This document shows, one piece after another, positions 21,163 through 32,262 of a stretch of 64,000 bases of DNA. The notes beneath the pieces are model-generated. The model worked only from the letters and a program-made list of their open reading frames with translations, had not been told where the DNA came from and ran no database searches. Location: assembly GCF_052857255.1 (NCBI RefSeq), contig NC_135505.1:43602520-43666519 (forward strand), given 5' to 3'. Within the stretch, counting starts at the first letter, position 1, and the number at the start of each line of letters is the position of its first letter. The position numbers were made by a program, and so were the translations under genes. This DNA comes from Amblyomma americanum. Its lineage: Eukaryota; Arthropoda; Arachnida; Ixodida; Ixodidae.

Positions 21163-22457
21163 TTAGAATGTCGCAGCATCGAAGAAGGGAATGGCGACTA
21201 GGGGAGGGCGATCGGCGAGTGGCGTAAATTTAGTGATCTGGGGATACAAAGGGAGGACCGGTTGGCCTTCTGGGTGAGGATGATTCGGCAGCGTACGGGA
21301 AGGAGCGCAGATCAGGTCGAGAGGGCGGAAGGCGCTGGCGGCAAAGCCGTGCGACATTACCGGGCAGATGAGAGGGGTAGCAGATCGATCGTTTGTCCAC
21401 CATACACCAAGGGTTCGTAGGATGTGGGCGGGTTCTTGAGAACGGAGCATGATAAGGGGACTCAGACGGCGGCGGAGGGCGGAAAAAAGGAACGGCCTGG
21501 TAGGAGTCGGGTGGTGGCTGAAGTCGAGGCCTGGCAACCGCTTGTGCATACGTCAGGGGTGCTGTCACAGGCGGAAGCACTGGGCTAGACAGCAGCACAC
21601 CAGCGACTGGTCCTGCAGACACACTGCGTATGGTAGGTTCCAAATACGGGGCGGAGTCAAGAACAAGGCTGGCGGGGTCTTGAAGATGTAAAATGAGGGA
21701 AAGCTGGCGGGCACCCTCTTCGCGAACAAAGACTTCGATTTGGTGGAGCAGATGGGATTCCTCAGGAGTAGGACCGCCCAGGGCCAGTGTAGAGAGGACT
21801 TCGTAGCAGACACCGGAACACCGCGTAGAAGCGCGCTGTTGCCGGAGCTCGTCTTAGCTCTGGCAAAGCTTAATGACTTCACCGACGGTGGTAGAATTCT
21901 TCGCGAGGAGCATCTGAAATGCGTCGTCAGCAATTCCTTTGAGGATATGATGAACCTTGCCCGCTTCGGGCATGGCGGTTTTGACGCGTTTGCAGAGGTC
22001 AACGATGTCCCCAATGTAACTGTTAAAGGTCTCTTTTGTGTGTTGAGCACGATCATGTAATCGTTGTTCGGCAGAGAGCTTGCGCACTAAAGAGCGGCCG
22101 AACACTTCCGCAAAACTCTTCTTAAATACTGGCCAAGTTGGTAAATCTGCCTCACGGTTGCGAAACCAAATGTTGGTGATGTCCGTAAGGTAAAAGGTTG
22201 TTACTCATCTTGATGGAGTCATCCCACTTGCTGTAGCTCATGACTCGTTCGTACGAAGACGTCCAGTCCTCAACATCTTGCTCGGCTGTGCCACTGAGAA
22301 GAGAAGGGTCATCTTCCAGATGACGCCAGAACACAGGACCGTGGTGGAAATGGCCGGTGGTGTTGAGGGACTCTCATTTGGCATGGCTGACGCAGGGGTC
22401 AGCGTACGGCTCCGGAGTTCCAGGCTGGTAGGGGATAAACACAGCACCTGCACCAAC
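21163..22457 (-). pseudogene. gag: Gypsy C gag remnant
   Basis: The capsid-like part reads LLSGTAEQDVEDWTSSYERV near 22280, equal to the IFSGTDDTDVEDWLASYERV segment of element B, followed by LSAEQRLHDRAQHTKETFN (near 22070) and HHILKGIADDAFQMLLAK. A proline-rich C-terminal region covers 21.2-21.7 kb. The nucleocapsid zinc knuckle is degraded: ICPVMSHGFAASAFR stands where B has CYACGVAGHVARLC. Several frameshifts break it. Confidence 0.65.
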
Positions 22458-22607
22458 TGTAGGGATGCGTTTGTTGTGTGTCCTCAGAGATGCTGTGTCG
22501 GATCTTCAAGCGTATTCAAGCGTAGTCAACACCAATAGAGCGGGGCTACTTCTTCGTCTTCAGACGCAGCGTAGTGTCAGCGCGTGCCGGTAGCGAAACC
22601 AGTGACA
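22458..22607 (-). mobile_element. 5' LTR of gypsy C with adjacent PBS
   Basis: The plus strand reads TGTAGGGATGCG at the inner edge (22458) and AGTGACA at the outer edge (about 22607). Just inside, GCACCTGCACCAAC is the complement of a primer-binding site GTTGGTGCAGGTGC, one base different from the TGGTGGAGGTGC of elements B and D. The CTTCTTCGTCTTC stretch is shared with the LTR of element B. The outer edge is approximate. Confidence 0.5.
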
Positions 22608-24202
22608 GTTGATGCATTGCACATGTAAGACCACCAGCTCACTTCATTCATAAATTACGGCGCATATTGATGATGCACTTTTCAAAGACAGCTTATTTCC
22701 TGCTAACAGTAGAGAATAGTGTGACATGGCTGAATTTTCCTCGATTATTGTTGTTGCACGCATTTTAAAGGTATAAAACATATTTCAAAAAGCATTTTTG
22801 GGAGAACATTTCTCATCTTGTTATTTACTAGGCAAAAACGGTAAGAACTTCACTTAGGATACAGAACCTCAAATTTCAATATTGCTTTCCGCGAACAGCA
22901 ACTGGCTGCAGTCTCCTAATATTAACGTTTGATACACTCTAAACAAGAATCAACCGAAATGGGGGTTTAAATAGTTGTCGCCACCTTTTCTACTCCATAT
23001 GTGGAAACACTTCCTTCATCAATATGGAGTAAAATGTTCTAAATTACCCATAAGGTATAAAGGAGGATTCTCCTCCTTATAACTCCCATTTTTATATGGT
23101 CTCAATGCGCCCAAAGTCCCCGATGGATTAAAATAAACACCATTTTGTGCCATCCGCCCTGCCACCTAGCGTCTCGTCTGCTTCCGGTCAGTCGTCGGAT
23201 AATGACGGTGAGTGGTGACCCCCTGGTTACCATCTTCGTTGGATCTCTGCTCACTGCTGCGCCTTCACGGCCGCCTGCCGCGGTACAAGATATCGGCTTG
23301 TAGTAGTATTTCGCTACAGTAAGCTACATAACTGAGCTGCTCTTGTGAAGCCTCTAGTGCTCTAACCGTACCTGACCTTTTTTTCTTAGTGTCGCCACTC
23401 CGTTACAACCCCCGGTTAGCCTAATTCATACAGCTTTTCTATTCTGGTTTTCGCGGTGTCTTGGAGCAGATCATAGCGCGCTGCGTAACATAGAACTGTG
23501 ATAGAATATTATTTTAACGCTGAGCTCTTGAATGACCTGATGAGGCTACATTTTTCCTGAGTCATATCGAAATGCCAAGCCTTAAAAAGTGGATATGAAA
23601 GTAAACACTGCCGTACCAAACTGCCTTCAGGAGTGTTTTATTTTAACTTATTCTGCTCTGGGTTTCAATCAAATATAGCGCGGTCATGACCTTGAAAACC
23701 TCTCCGCGACTACATCTCAGTTTTGAACTATTTATTCTAATGCTGCATCGCTTTATCTACGAACACAGCCAGGCAAACAAGCTTGTAGAGCAAAAGCAGA
23801 CGACAAGCAGACGACTCCTGCTGCCTCCGCCCATACGCCGCCGCTGGGCTTGCAGATGGCGAAAAGAACGCGTGACGCGGGGTCACATTAGGGCAGCGCA
23901 GTTTCCCAAGTTGGATTGCTGGCGGCCCCCGCAGCATCTGCCCGTTCACTCCTGAGACTGCTGTAAGAATGAGCCTGGATGAGGATGAATAAACCCGCCG
24001 TCCCGCAATTGTGGGCACCATTTCAGTGGGCAGAAAAAAATTACACCCTTGTACTCCTAAATAACTGCCTTTATAAGGGAGCAAATAAAATAATCCATTA
24101 TATTGAGTAAATTAAGCCTCATTTTGGGTGTGCACTAGAGGACAAGCCATTTACTTCCATTTAGGTGTTTTTTGTTAACAGTGTAGTCTTCATTGTCAAT
24201 GT
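22608..24202. other. No gene recognised (putative intron)
   Basis: About 1.6 kb without a supported gene. A GACG followed by GTGAGT at about 23208-23218 is a good splice donor preceded by a short open stretch, but there is no coding motif. Nothing else stands out. Confidence 0.4.
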
Positions 24203-24426
24203 TTTTTGATGATGAATTTTTATGGCGCAAGGTCATCTGAGGCCATAGAGCGCCATGGCACAAGGTTTCTTCGATTTCTCAAGGTTGAGGTGGGTTCAAA
24301 GACCCATTTCCCAAGCATCCTAAATAAGCCGAGCACTAAACAAGGGGAAAGCTTGTACACATTGTATCACCGGTGGGTACCCGGCGGCACTGGAGATCGA
24401 ACCCCGCGCCTCCCGCATGCGAGGGT
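24203..24426 (-). mobile_element. tRNA-Ala-type SINE (family 1)
   Basis: The plus strand shows TGATGATGAATTTTTATGGCG (3' tail end), CGCCATGGCACAAGGTTTC, CATTTCCCAAGCATCC, TGTATCACCGGTGGGTACCC and then the B-box complement GGAGATCGAACCCCGCGCC. The minus-strand tRNA-like head is cut after the anticodon arm. Its TGATGA tail matches the tail motif of the RTE-like LINE, a likely mobilising partner. Confidence 0.75.
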
Positions 24427-24774
24427 CAGTGTCAATAATCGGTCTGTTTAAACATTTATCCGTTCATTTATCCAAATGTATAGCTGTGACAATCTGATTT
24501 ATATTATCTACCCTTTTACAATATGCCTTGTCTTATTTGGCTTCTTTAAATTCAGACATAATTATCTTAATGACTGTTGCACTGTCTAAACTTGCAACAA
24601 AACATTGTAACTCTTCCGAAGGAGAACGAGGCGCCTTCACGGACCGAGGCAAAATGGGGCGTAATTGCACGTTCAGTGCTGGTCGGTTTATCTTCAGCTT
24701 TGGGAATGGGACAGAGCCACGATGTAATACAACAAAAAATATTATGCTCTGAGAAATACAGAGGACATAAACGT
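24427..24774. other. No gene recognised
   Basis: About 350 bases of AT-rich sequence between a SINE and the RTE-like LINE tail. No motif seen. Confidence 0.4.
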
Positions 24775-24975
24775 GGAGGCTAACGAAAAGCATTCAGGTT
24801 AAGTAAGACTACGCACCGAGGCATGGAAAGAAAAATGATTGGTGTATAACGTTAAGAGACCGGAAGCTGGCAGAGTGGGTGAGGGAAAAACGCGGGTTAA
24901 TGACATCCTAGTCGAAATCAAGATGAAGAAATGGGCTTGCGCAGCGCATGCAATGCGAAGGCAAAATAACCGCTG
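24775..24975 (+). pseudogene. RTE-like LINE C-terminus, left part (split by gypsy B)
   Basis: The sequence aligns base for base with 43.77-43.97 kb: GAGGCTAACGAAAAG, GGAAAGAAAAATGATTGGTG, AGAGTGGGTGAGGG and AAATGGGCTTGCGCAG. The encoded phrases are of the [15 protein letters not shown](C/W)A type, found in the C-terminal tail of RTE-type LINE ORFs. The match stops at CGCTG (24971-24975), the gypsy B integration point, and resumes at 34053. Confidence 0.7.
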
Positions 24976-25038
24976 TGTAATAAGAACACAGCACACTACT
25001 AATACAGCTACTAATACACACTACTAATACTAATACAC
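24976..25038 (-). mobile_element. Remnant of gypsy B 3' LTR
   Basis: The first 33 bases (24976-25008) are identical to the inner end of the 5' LTR at 33795-33827. The following 30 bases are expanded copies of ACTAATAC. RNase H coding sequence begins immediately after. The deletion therefore fused RNase H to the last 60 bases of the LTR, removing integrase and the LTR start. Confidence 0.8.
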
Positions 25039-26665
25039 CGACGCCACTGGCATCGGTGTGGAGTTCCGTCGGAGAACGAGAGTCGAAGTGACGCAGAATT
25101 TGTGGAGTGGTGAGGAGGCAACGGAGTGTCGTAAACGCTTCATCACAGGCTGGCGACCAGGCCGAAAGGTCGTGGGTGGAAAGGAGCTTGTTCAGGGGGT
25201 CGACGATAGTGGCAAAATTGCGGACAAAGCGGCGGAAGTAGGAGCAGAGGCCGACGAAGCTGCAGAGGTCTTTTACAGAAGTGGGCTTTGGAAATTCGGC
25301 CACAGCTCGCAACTTGGCCGGGTCCTGGAGAACGCCATCCTTCGATACGACATGACCGAGAATGGTGAGCTGCCGAGCTCCGAAGCGGCACTTTTTGAAA
25401 TTAAGTTGGAGGCCAGCGTCGGCCAGGCAGCGAAGAACAGTCTCGAGGCGCTGGAGGTGAGACGGAAAGCCCGGGGAAAAGATTACAACGTCGTCTACAT
25501 AACAAAGGCAAGTGTGCCATTTGAGCCTTCGGAGTATGTTGTCCATCATGCGCTCGAATGTGGCGGGTGCATTGCAGAGGCCGAAAGGCATGACATTAAA
25601 TTCATAGAGCCCGTCGGGTGTGACGAATGCAGTTTTTGGGCGATCGGCTTCCGCCATCGGCACCTGCCAGTAACCGGAGCGCAAGTCCAATGAAGAAAAG
25701 AACTCAGAGCCCTGCAGGCAGTCAAGGGCATCGTCGATACGGGGGAGAGGGTAAACGTCCTTGCGTGTAATCTTATTCAGACGACGGTAGTCCACGCAGA
25801 AACGGATGGAACCGTCTTTTTTCTTGACCAGAACCACTGGCGATGCCCACGGGCTGTGCGACGGTTGTATCACGTGACGCTGACGCATGCCGGCCACCTG
25901 TGCGTCAATCATGCTGCGCTCAGCGGCTGACACGAGGCACGGACGTTGGCGCAAAGGAGAATGGGTTCCAGTGTCAATACAGTGGGTAACGGTGGTGGTG
26001 CGGCCCAAGGAAGGTTGCTGGTTGTCAAACGAAGCTTGAAAACGCTGCAGAACGGCTACAAACTGGTCTCGTTGGGTAGCGTCAGGGCGGCGTCGACGGA
26101 ACGAAGAAAAATATCGACAGACGACTGATTCGTGATGGGAACAGGCGTAATGGCGCTGACGTGAAGGCCGGCCGCGCTATCGACAAGGGGGTATGCGGAG
26201 GCGGGATCGAGAACGGCAATGATACCAAACGATTGGCCACGGAGTAAAGTGGTAGGGCAGGAGAACGGGTTGGCCACGTAAATAGCGCTGGAGCCACGAA
26301 CAATAGTCAGCACAGCCTGAGGCAGCAAAACAGACTTCTGGTCAGCGCATCGTAAAGAGGGGGTATAAGTCACTGTTGCATCTGAGAGCGCAGCATAAGA
26401 AAGATGCACCAGCACTGAAGAGAAAGGTGGAACGTCTGTGTCCTCTGAGACGACCACAGTAGCGGCAGCAGCACCGGTTACGTCCAAGGGGGCGTCACTG
26501 TAGGGCGACAAGTCAAGCTGAGCACGGGCGCAGTCAACGGCGTGATGTGAGGAGAGGAAGTCCCAGCCAAGGATAACGTCGTGAGAGGAGCGGGCGAGGA
26601 CGATGAACTCGATTGTGTAGGGAACGTTCCCGATGAGCATGCGGGCAGTGCAGGCGGCTAACGGC
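25039..26665 (-). pseudogene. pol: Gypsy B pol and protease C-terminal part
   Basis: One long frame of more than 320 codons carries [68 protein letters not shown] and CYVDDVVIF (an intact YxDD). It then runs into RNase H HTDASG, where the deletion ends it near 25040. Upstream, a second frame (26056-26640) encodes the end of the protease: YTIEFIVLARSSHDVILGWD and FLSSHHA. A frameshift near 26040 separates protease from RT. At 26665 the reading is cut by the LINE; the protease active site (VDTG) is on the other side, at 32366-32374. Confidence 0.8.
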
Positions 26666-26668
26666 TAA

Positions 26669-27186
26669 CTTGGCAGCGGACGCAGCGGACCGAGCACACG
26701 CTCATTTTCTGCTTGTTTCGCAGGCGCACGTGAACACATACGCCTCAAATCAAGTGCAAGCCAGCGGGAAACAAAACAGCTGATACTGGCGAACTGGTGC
26801 GACTGTGCTGGACGCCGGAGACGCCCCCTACGTCTGACCACGTGACCATCGTCTTCACCCGAGGCTGTGAAAAGGACGACGCAGCGGCTTCGAGAGACAC
26901 TTGGCAGCGGACGCAGCGGACCGAGCACACGCTCATTTTCTGCTTGTTTCGCAGGCGCACGTGAACACATACGCCTCATATCAAGTGCAAGCCAGCGGGA
27001 AACAAAACAGCTGATACTGACGAACTGGTGCGACTGTGCTGGACGCCGGAGACGCCCCCTACGTCTGACCACGTGACCATCGTCTTCACCCGAGGCTGTG
27101 AAAAGGACGACGCAGCGGCTTCGAGAGACACTTGGCAGCGGACGCAGCGGACCGAGCACACGCTCATTTTCTGCTTGTTTCGCAGG
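26669..27186 (+). repeat. LINE 5' UTR monomers, 231-bp period
   Basis: CTTGGCAGCGGACGCAGCGG begins at 26669, 26900 and 27131, so the period is exactly 231. The first two units are full (a 56-base head and a 175-base tail) and almost identical; the third is only the head, ending CTTGTTTCGCAGG at 27186 and followed by TTGG. The head ends in a pyrimidine tract plus CAGG, which looks like a splice acceptor. Minus-strand frames across these units are repeat artefacts. Confidence 0.9.
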
Positions 27187-27306
27187 TTGGAATTCTCGCA
27201 ACTTTGTTGCATTACTATTTCTAAGTCTTTCCCGTTGCTTCTGCTGCCAGTTGCTATTGCCAGTTGCTATTACCTACGACCAGTGTAAACGTGTTTGTTG
27301 TTCATC

Positions 27307-28024
27307 ATGGGAACTGAGATAGCTGATTTCAAGCGTGAAATGCGCAAAGAAATAAGGGAACTGAAGGCTAGTCTAGAGCACATGAACAAAGATGTCGAGG
27401 ACTTTCGTAGAGACTGTGCTGATCTGAAAAAAGAGAATGCCGCTCTGAAAGTGACAAATGAGGAGCTGATCAGAGAACTTGAACAACTAAAAAAGATGGC
27501 AAATGAAAACTCGGTGCGGATCACCGCACAGGATCAGTACTCGAGGAAAAAAAAACCTTGAGATTAAAGGCATTCCTGAGAACGAAAACGAAAATTTGAT
27601 TGATGTTCTTGGCAGGCTTGGTGACGCACTTGGCGAATCTATAACGCAAGAAGATGTTGAAATCTGCCACCGGGTGCCTGTGCGAAGCACTGCCGCTGAC
27701 CAGAAAGACGGCGACGACGATACTGTCGAAGAAAGGCCGCAGCAAAACACGAATATAAACAGCAACATTGTAGTAGCATTCAACAACCGCGCTAAGCGCG
27801 ATGCCATTCTTCAGAAAGCCCGGAGAATTCGGTTCGGTGCAGATGAACTAGGTTTCTCAGAGAAACAGTCTGTCTTTGTTAATGAGCATCTGTGCCCAAA
27901 AATGAAAAAGTTGCTTGGGATGACAATTGGCAGGAAACGGGAGGTGGGCTGGCGTTACGCATGGGTAAAGAACGGCAGGGTTTACGCACGGAAAACGGAA
28001 GCGTCCCGAGTTATCCGAATTGAT
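27307..28024 (+). pseudogene. LINE ORF1: coiled-coil RNA-binding protein, one frameshift
   Basis: The ATG at 27307 opens MGTEIADFKREMRKEIREL, a heptad-rich coiled coil of about 75 residues, followed by NSVRITAQDQYSRKKN and LEIKGIPENEN, the usual start of the RRM-like core. The C-terminal part includes NSNIVVAFNNRAKRDAILQK and ends in a basic domain with YAWVKNGRVYARK at a TGA at 28022-28024. A run of nine A (27547-27555) puts the two halves out of frame by one base; eight A would keep it open. Total length, about 240 residues, suits a CR1/L2 ORF1. No 2A motif precedes this one. Confidence 0.75.
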
Positions 28025-28131
28025 TGAGTCCGACCTGGATAAGATGCGCAGCGCAACCGCCTCTCCCAATGCAACCGCCTCTCCCTGAGTGCCTACGGCC
28101 TGCTCTTTTTGTACTTGTCTGATTATTTTTG

Positions 28132-30976
28132 ATGGCTGCTCCTAACGATGTTACCTGTCCTTCTGGCAACAGTTATATCAGTGTTCTGCATTGCAACGCC
28201 CAAAGTGCGCGAAAGAAAAACGACGAACTGGTTATTTTTCTTGCCAAATTCCGTTTCAAGTTTCAAGTTATTATGGTTACCGAAACGTGGTATTCTTCTA
28301 CAGCTGATGTTTTGAATCTCCCGGGATACGAGAGTTTTTTTCTGAATAGGTCCCACCGACGTGGTGGCGGTGTACTACAGCTGGTATCAAAACAGTTCGT
28401 ATGTGCTGTACAGCCAGACGTTTCTGAAATTAATGCTGATTACGAAGTTATAACAACTCAAAGTGAAAATAAGTTGTCTGCTGTCATTTACAGACCACCT
28501 AATGGGAACATAAACCGCTTTTTTAAGTTTTTAGAAACGCTCTTGAATTTCACAATTACAAATAAGCTGCAAATCATTATAGGTGGTGACTGTAACATTA
28601 ATCTGTTGGGTAACACTGCTGCCTTGCGTGAATTTCAAATTTTGCTTCTTTATCTTGTGGCAATGTCATAACAGAGCCAACACGAATCACCGATCATTCA
28701 GAGAGCCTTTTAGATGTATTTGTGACTAATAATATGAGTGACTGTGTTAAGTCGGGCCGAATAATTACGGGACTAAGTGATCACTTTCCTATATACATGA
28801 TCTACAAATGTAATACATTTCTTAAGAGAAAGATTAGCCACTCCGATTCGTACACTGTCAGAGATATAAGTTCCAGGACCCTAGAGGTGTTTAGGAATGA
28901 AATAAGCAGTATAAAATGGAGTCCGGGTTTTGCGTGCCAAAATGCTCAGCAAGCATATGAAATATTTCTCTCATTATTTAAGTCATGCTATCACACATGT
29001 TTTAGGCTGAAAACTGTAAACAAATCTAAAAAGTTACGCAAGCCTTGGATGACAGATGAGTGCTTTAAAATGATTAAGAGAAAGGAACAACTATACGCAA
29101 AGTTCGTGAAGACAAGGAGCTTAGATGACCTCTCAGCTTTCAAAAAATACAGAAATTCTGTCACAACCACTTTGCGTAAAACGAAAAATGCTTATTTTGA
29201 AAACTTATTTAACAATTCAACTAGTCAGACTGATGTTCTATGGCGCGAACTTAACAAAATATTGAATACTGGCACACGGAACAATCAAGTACTTCAACTA
29301 ACAGTAAATGCTAAAACACTAGAAGGGAAGGACCTAGCGGACGAGTTTAACAAATACTTTACAAATCTTTCCTCGGGAACACTTATACAAGACAGCGCTG
29401 AAATTAAAAAATATTTAGGTGCACCCAATCCTAAATCTGCCTTTTTTGAACCGACTACTGATGACGAAATTTACTCTACCTTTATGTCCTTAAAGAATAG
29501 TAAAGCTCGGGACATTGATGATCTTGAAATTAAACCCGTTAAATACGTCTTAGACCTGCTGACTCCAGCTCTTTGTCACATTTACAATACGTGTTTACAT
29601 ACTGGTACCTTTCCAGATATTATGCAGTGTGCAAGAGTAAGAGTGATATATAAATCAGGCGATCAAAATAACTTTTCAAATTATTGACCAATCTCAGTGT
29701 TACCCGTTTTTTCCAAAGGTCAAGAAAAAATAATATGCAAGCGAATCACCAGTTTCTGTGATAAGCACAAGCTTTTATCTCCACAGCAATTCGGGTTCCG
29801 TCGAGGTATGTCCACTGAATTAGCTTTGTTGACGCATAAGGAATTAATACTTAGAGGGTTTGAAAATAACAAAATGACCCTAGGTATTCTGATCGATTTC
29901 TCGAAAGCATTTGACAGAATTGACCACAAAATTTTATCTACAAAGTTAGAGCATTATGGATTTCGAGGAGTTTCTGGTAACCTTCTCAAGTCATATTTAA
30001 ACCACCGTAAACAATGCGTCGTGATTAACAAAGCTCACTCTTCCCTATTAAATGTCACTTCAGGTGTGCCGCAAGGCAGTATACTCGGACCGGTTTTATT
30101 TAATATTTACATAAATGATATAGTAAACACCAGCACACTTGCATCTTACATCATTTATGCAGACGACACAAGCATTTTTTTCCAGTCAGCCAGTATTGAA
30201 GAACTCACTGATTTCGCAAATGTTACACTTGAAAAATTCTCTCAATGGACTCAAATAAATAGTTTACAAATTAACGTTGCTAAAACAAGAGCCATATTAT
30301 TTACTCCTGTACAAAAGGTTATCAGTCGGGATATCGACATAAAACTCGGTTCCGAACAAATAAAAGTCGTTAAAGAAATAAAAACATTGGGTGTGACGTT
30401 CAATCAACATCTAAACTGGAATGCCCACGTGGAACGCGTGGCGGGAAACCTGGCAAGAGCTTGTGGCGTACTGTGTAAGTTTAGAACGATGCTTCCGACT
30501 AAAATTAAGTTAATCCTTTATAATTCAATTTTCGCTCCCCATATTAACTACTGCAGTCTTGTATGGACGGACACAACTCAATCCAACCTTACCAAATTGA
30601 TGCTATTACAAAAGAAAGCAATTCGTCATGTAGCAAATGCCTCATATGACGCCCATACAAGAGAACTTTTTGCTTCGTTTAATGTACTCCCCATACACCT
30701 CATAAACTTAACCTCATTATGAAGTACAAACACAGTGTTCAAACTAACAACGAAACTTTCCTCAACTTATGTAATTTACATAGACCTTTAGAAGTGCCCT
30801 ACATATTCAGAAACAGAGAACACTGGTCTATACCTTCTTCCCGCACTAATCAGGGTCGGCACATGCTGCAGTACCACATGCCTACATATTTGAATTTCCT
30901 ACAAAATAAAAATATAGATATACATAACCTTAGCAAATACAAGTGGCAGAAATACCTTATTCTTGAAGACATATGA
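28132..30976 (+). pseudogene. LINE ORF2: AP endonuclease and reverse transcriptase
   Basis: The ATG at 28132 is chosen because endonuclease block 1 follows (VLHCNAQSARKKNDEL). Further endonuclease landmarks are VTETWY, YRPPN, GGDCNIN and SDHFP. RT blocks follow: NSKARDIDDLEIKPV, FGFRRGMSTELAL, IDFSKAFDRIDHK, SGVPQGSILGPVLF and YADDTSIFF. The C-terminal part contains LNWNAHVERVAGNLAR and ends at 30976 after YKWQKYLILEDI. Lesions are a frameshift near 28655, TGA at 29685-29687 where NYRPIS is expected (Arg), and a one-base shift at about 30720. With only three lesions in 2.8 kb it is comparatively young. Clade assignment (CR1/Jockey group) is from motif style. Confidence 0.8.
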
Positions 30977-31331
30977 GTTAAATTATGTTTCTCCGACACA
31001 AACTGCTTTTGTATTGCGGATGTATTGTATCTTTTTATCATCGTCTATTTTCCTGCTTCTATTATGTGAACTTGTGTACACCCGATTATATTTGACCCTT
31101 TGGAGCTGTTGACGCAATTTTTTTGTTTTCCTGCTAGATATGTTTCTTTCATTTTCTGTGCGTTGAATTGTAATCTTCATATGTATAAATAGTCTGCGAC
31201 GAGTTAACACAGATACATGTTCATTTCTTACATCAAAACTATTTGAGATATAGCACCTGTCTTACTGCACATTCCATTGCATACTTTTTTTTTTCGCTGG
31301 TTCTAAGTCCTGCATGTATATATATATATAT
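30977..31331 (+). other. LINE 3' UTR, first part
   Basis: Non-coding AT-rich 3' UTR after the ORF2 stop. It ends in a (TA)n run at 31315-31331 that borders the first SINE copy. Confidence 0.55.
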
Positions 31332-31518
31332 ATTCGGAGGTCGTGGGTTCGGATCCCACCGGCGACATGGGTGTTTTTTCTGCTGCTTTATAAGTAATTT
31401 TCTTTAAGCTATTTATTAATCTAAGTATTATTATCCCACTGATAAGCATAACACATAAAAAAAAATTAACGTTTCCTTATGCACCTTGGTTTCGTCGACT
31501 GTTAGCTCCCTTCATAAA
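31332..31518 (+). mobile_element. Ruka-like SINE (family 3), 5'-truncated copy
   Basis: It starts within the tRNA-like head at TTCGGAGGTCGTGGGTTCGG and continues through the full tail to CTCCCTTCATAAAT. It matches 31830-32016 with only about three differences in 187 bases. The left border is a (TA)n run, whereas in the longer copy the same point is inside GCGATATTCGG. This suggests a duplication mediated by TA microhomology instead of independent insertion. Confidence 0.7.
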
Positions 31519-31589
31519 TTTGTCAAACGGGCCCCTCATTTCATTTAACTTGTCTGCTAATAGCTTAACGAGGGTCTCGGTTCTGGCAG

Positions 31590-32012
31590 TATTGATGCCA
31601 TAGGTAGCATAAGAGGGCTCTCGCACAGTTTCCGCCCTCGCCGTTAGATGACGTTCTACGTCACGCTCGCGGTATTACAGGACGTGCTACGTCCGCCGCT
31701 ATGGTCGAGGGTGGCGCTGGTGAACACTCTCAAGGCTCGCTTACACCCAGTAAACTTAAATACCCACGAGAGCAGCAGATTGGACAGCCGTCGCCGTAGC
31801 TCAGTTGGTAAGAGCACCGGACGCGATATTCGGAGGTCGTGGGTTCGGATCCCACCGGCGGCATGGTTGTTTTTTCTGCTGCTTTATAAGTAATTTTCTT
31901 TAAGCTATTTATTAATCTAAGTATTATTATCCCACTGATAAGCATAACACATAAAAAAAAATTAACGTTCCCTTATGCACCTTGGTTTCGTCGACTGTTA
32001 GCTCCCTTCATA

Positions 32013-32016
<4 letters not shown>
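31590..32016 (+). mobile_element. Ruka-like tRNA-derived SINE (family 3), full copy
   Basis: The tRNA-like head at about 31790-31863 folds well: acceptor GTCGCCG with CGGCGGC, D arm GCTC/GAGC, anticodon stem CCGGA/TTCGG and T arm GTGGG-TTCGGAT-CCCAC, with A box TAGCTCAGTTGG and B box GGTTCGGATCC. The anticodon loop CGCGATA lacks the universal U33, so it is not a working tRNA. A 5' region with CCCACGAGAGCAGCAGATTG precedes the head. By recollection this matches the tRNA-Ser-like tick SINE Ruka. The exact start is uncertain. Confidence 0.7.

Positions 32017-32262
<246 letters not shown>

Larger units (their letters stand above)
17790..22607 (-). mobile_element. Ty3/gypsy LTR retrotransposon C, 3'-truncated
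   Basis: The minus-strand element runs from a 5' LTR near 22.6 kb through gag, protease, reverse transcriptase, RNase H and part of integrase, and is cut off near 17790 before the integrase C-terminus and the 3' LTR. It is heavily decayed, with frameshifts in every domain and catalytic residues replaced. A SINE interrupts its RNase H/integrase linker at 18747-18923. If the exons at 16.3 and 37.5 kb belong together, it lies antisense in that intron. Confidence 0.75.

Noticed and set aside
23150..23220. Possible exon ending in GACG/GTGAGT
   Set aside because: Good donor but no acceptor, no coding motif and no partner exon.
25058..25693. 211-codon plus-strand frame
   Set aside because: Antisense shadow of gypsy B reverse transcriptase.
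26665..27212. 178-codon minus-strand repeat protein
   Set aside because: It is the antisense translation of the 231-bp LINE 5' UTR monomers; the period is 77 codons because 231 is divisible by three.
31790..31863. Functional tRNA gene
   Set aside because: The cloverleaf is good, but the anticodon loop lacks U33, and the segment is the head of a SINE with a second partial copy nearby.
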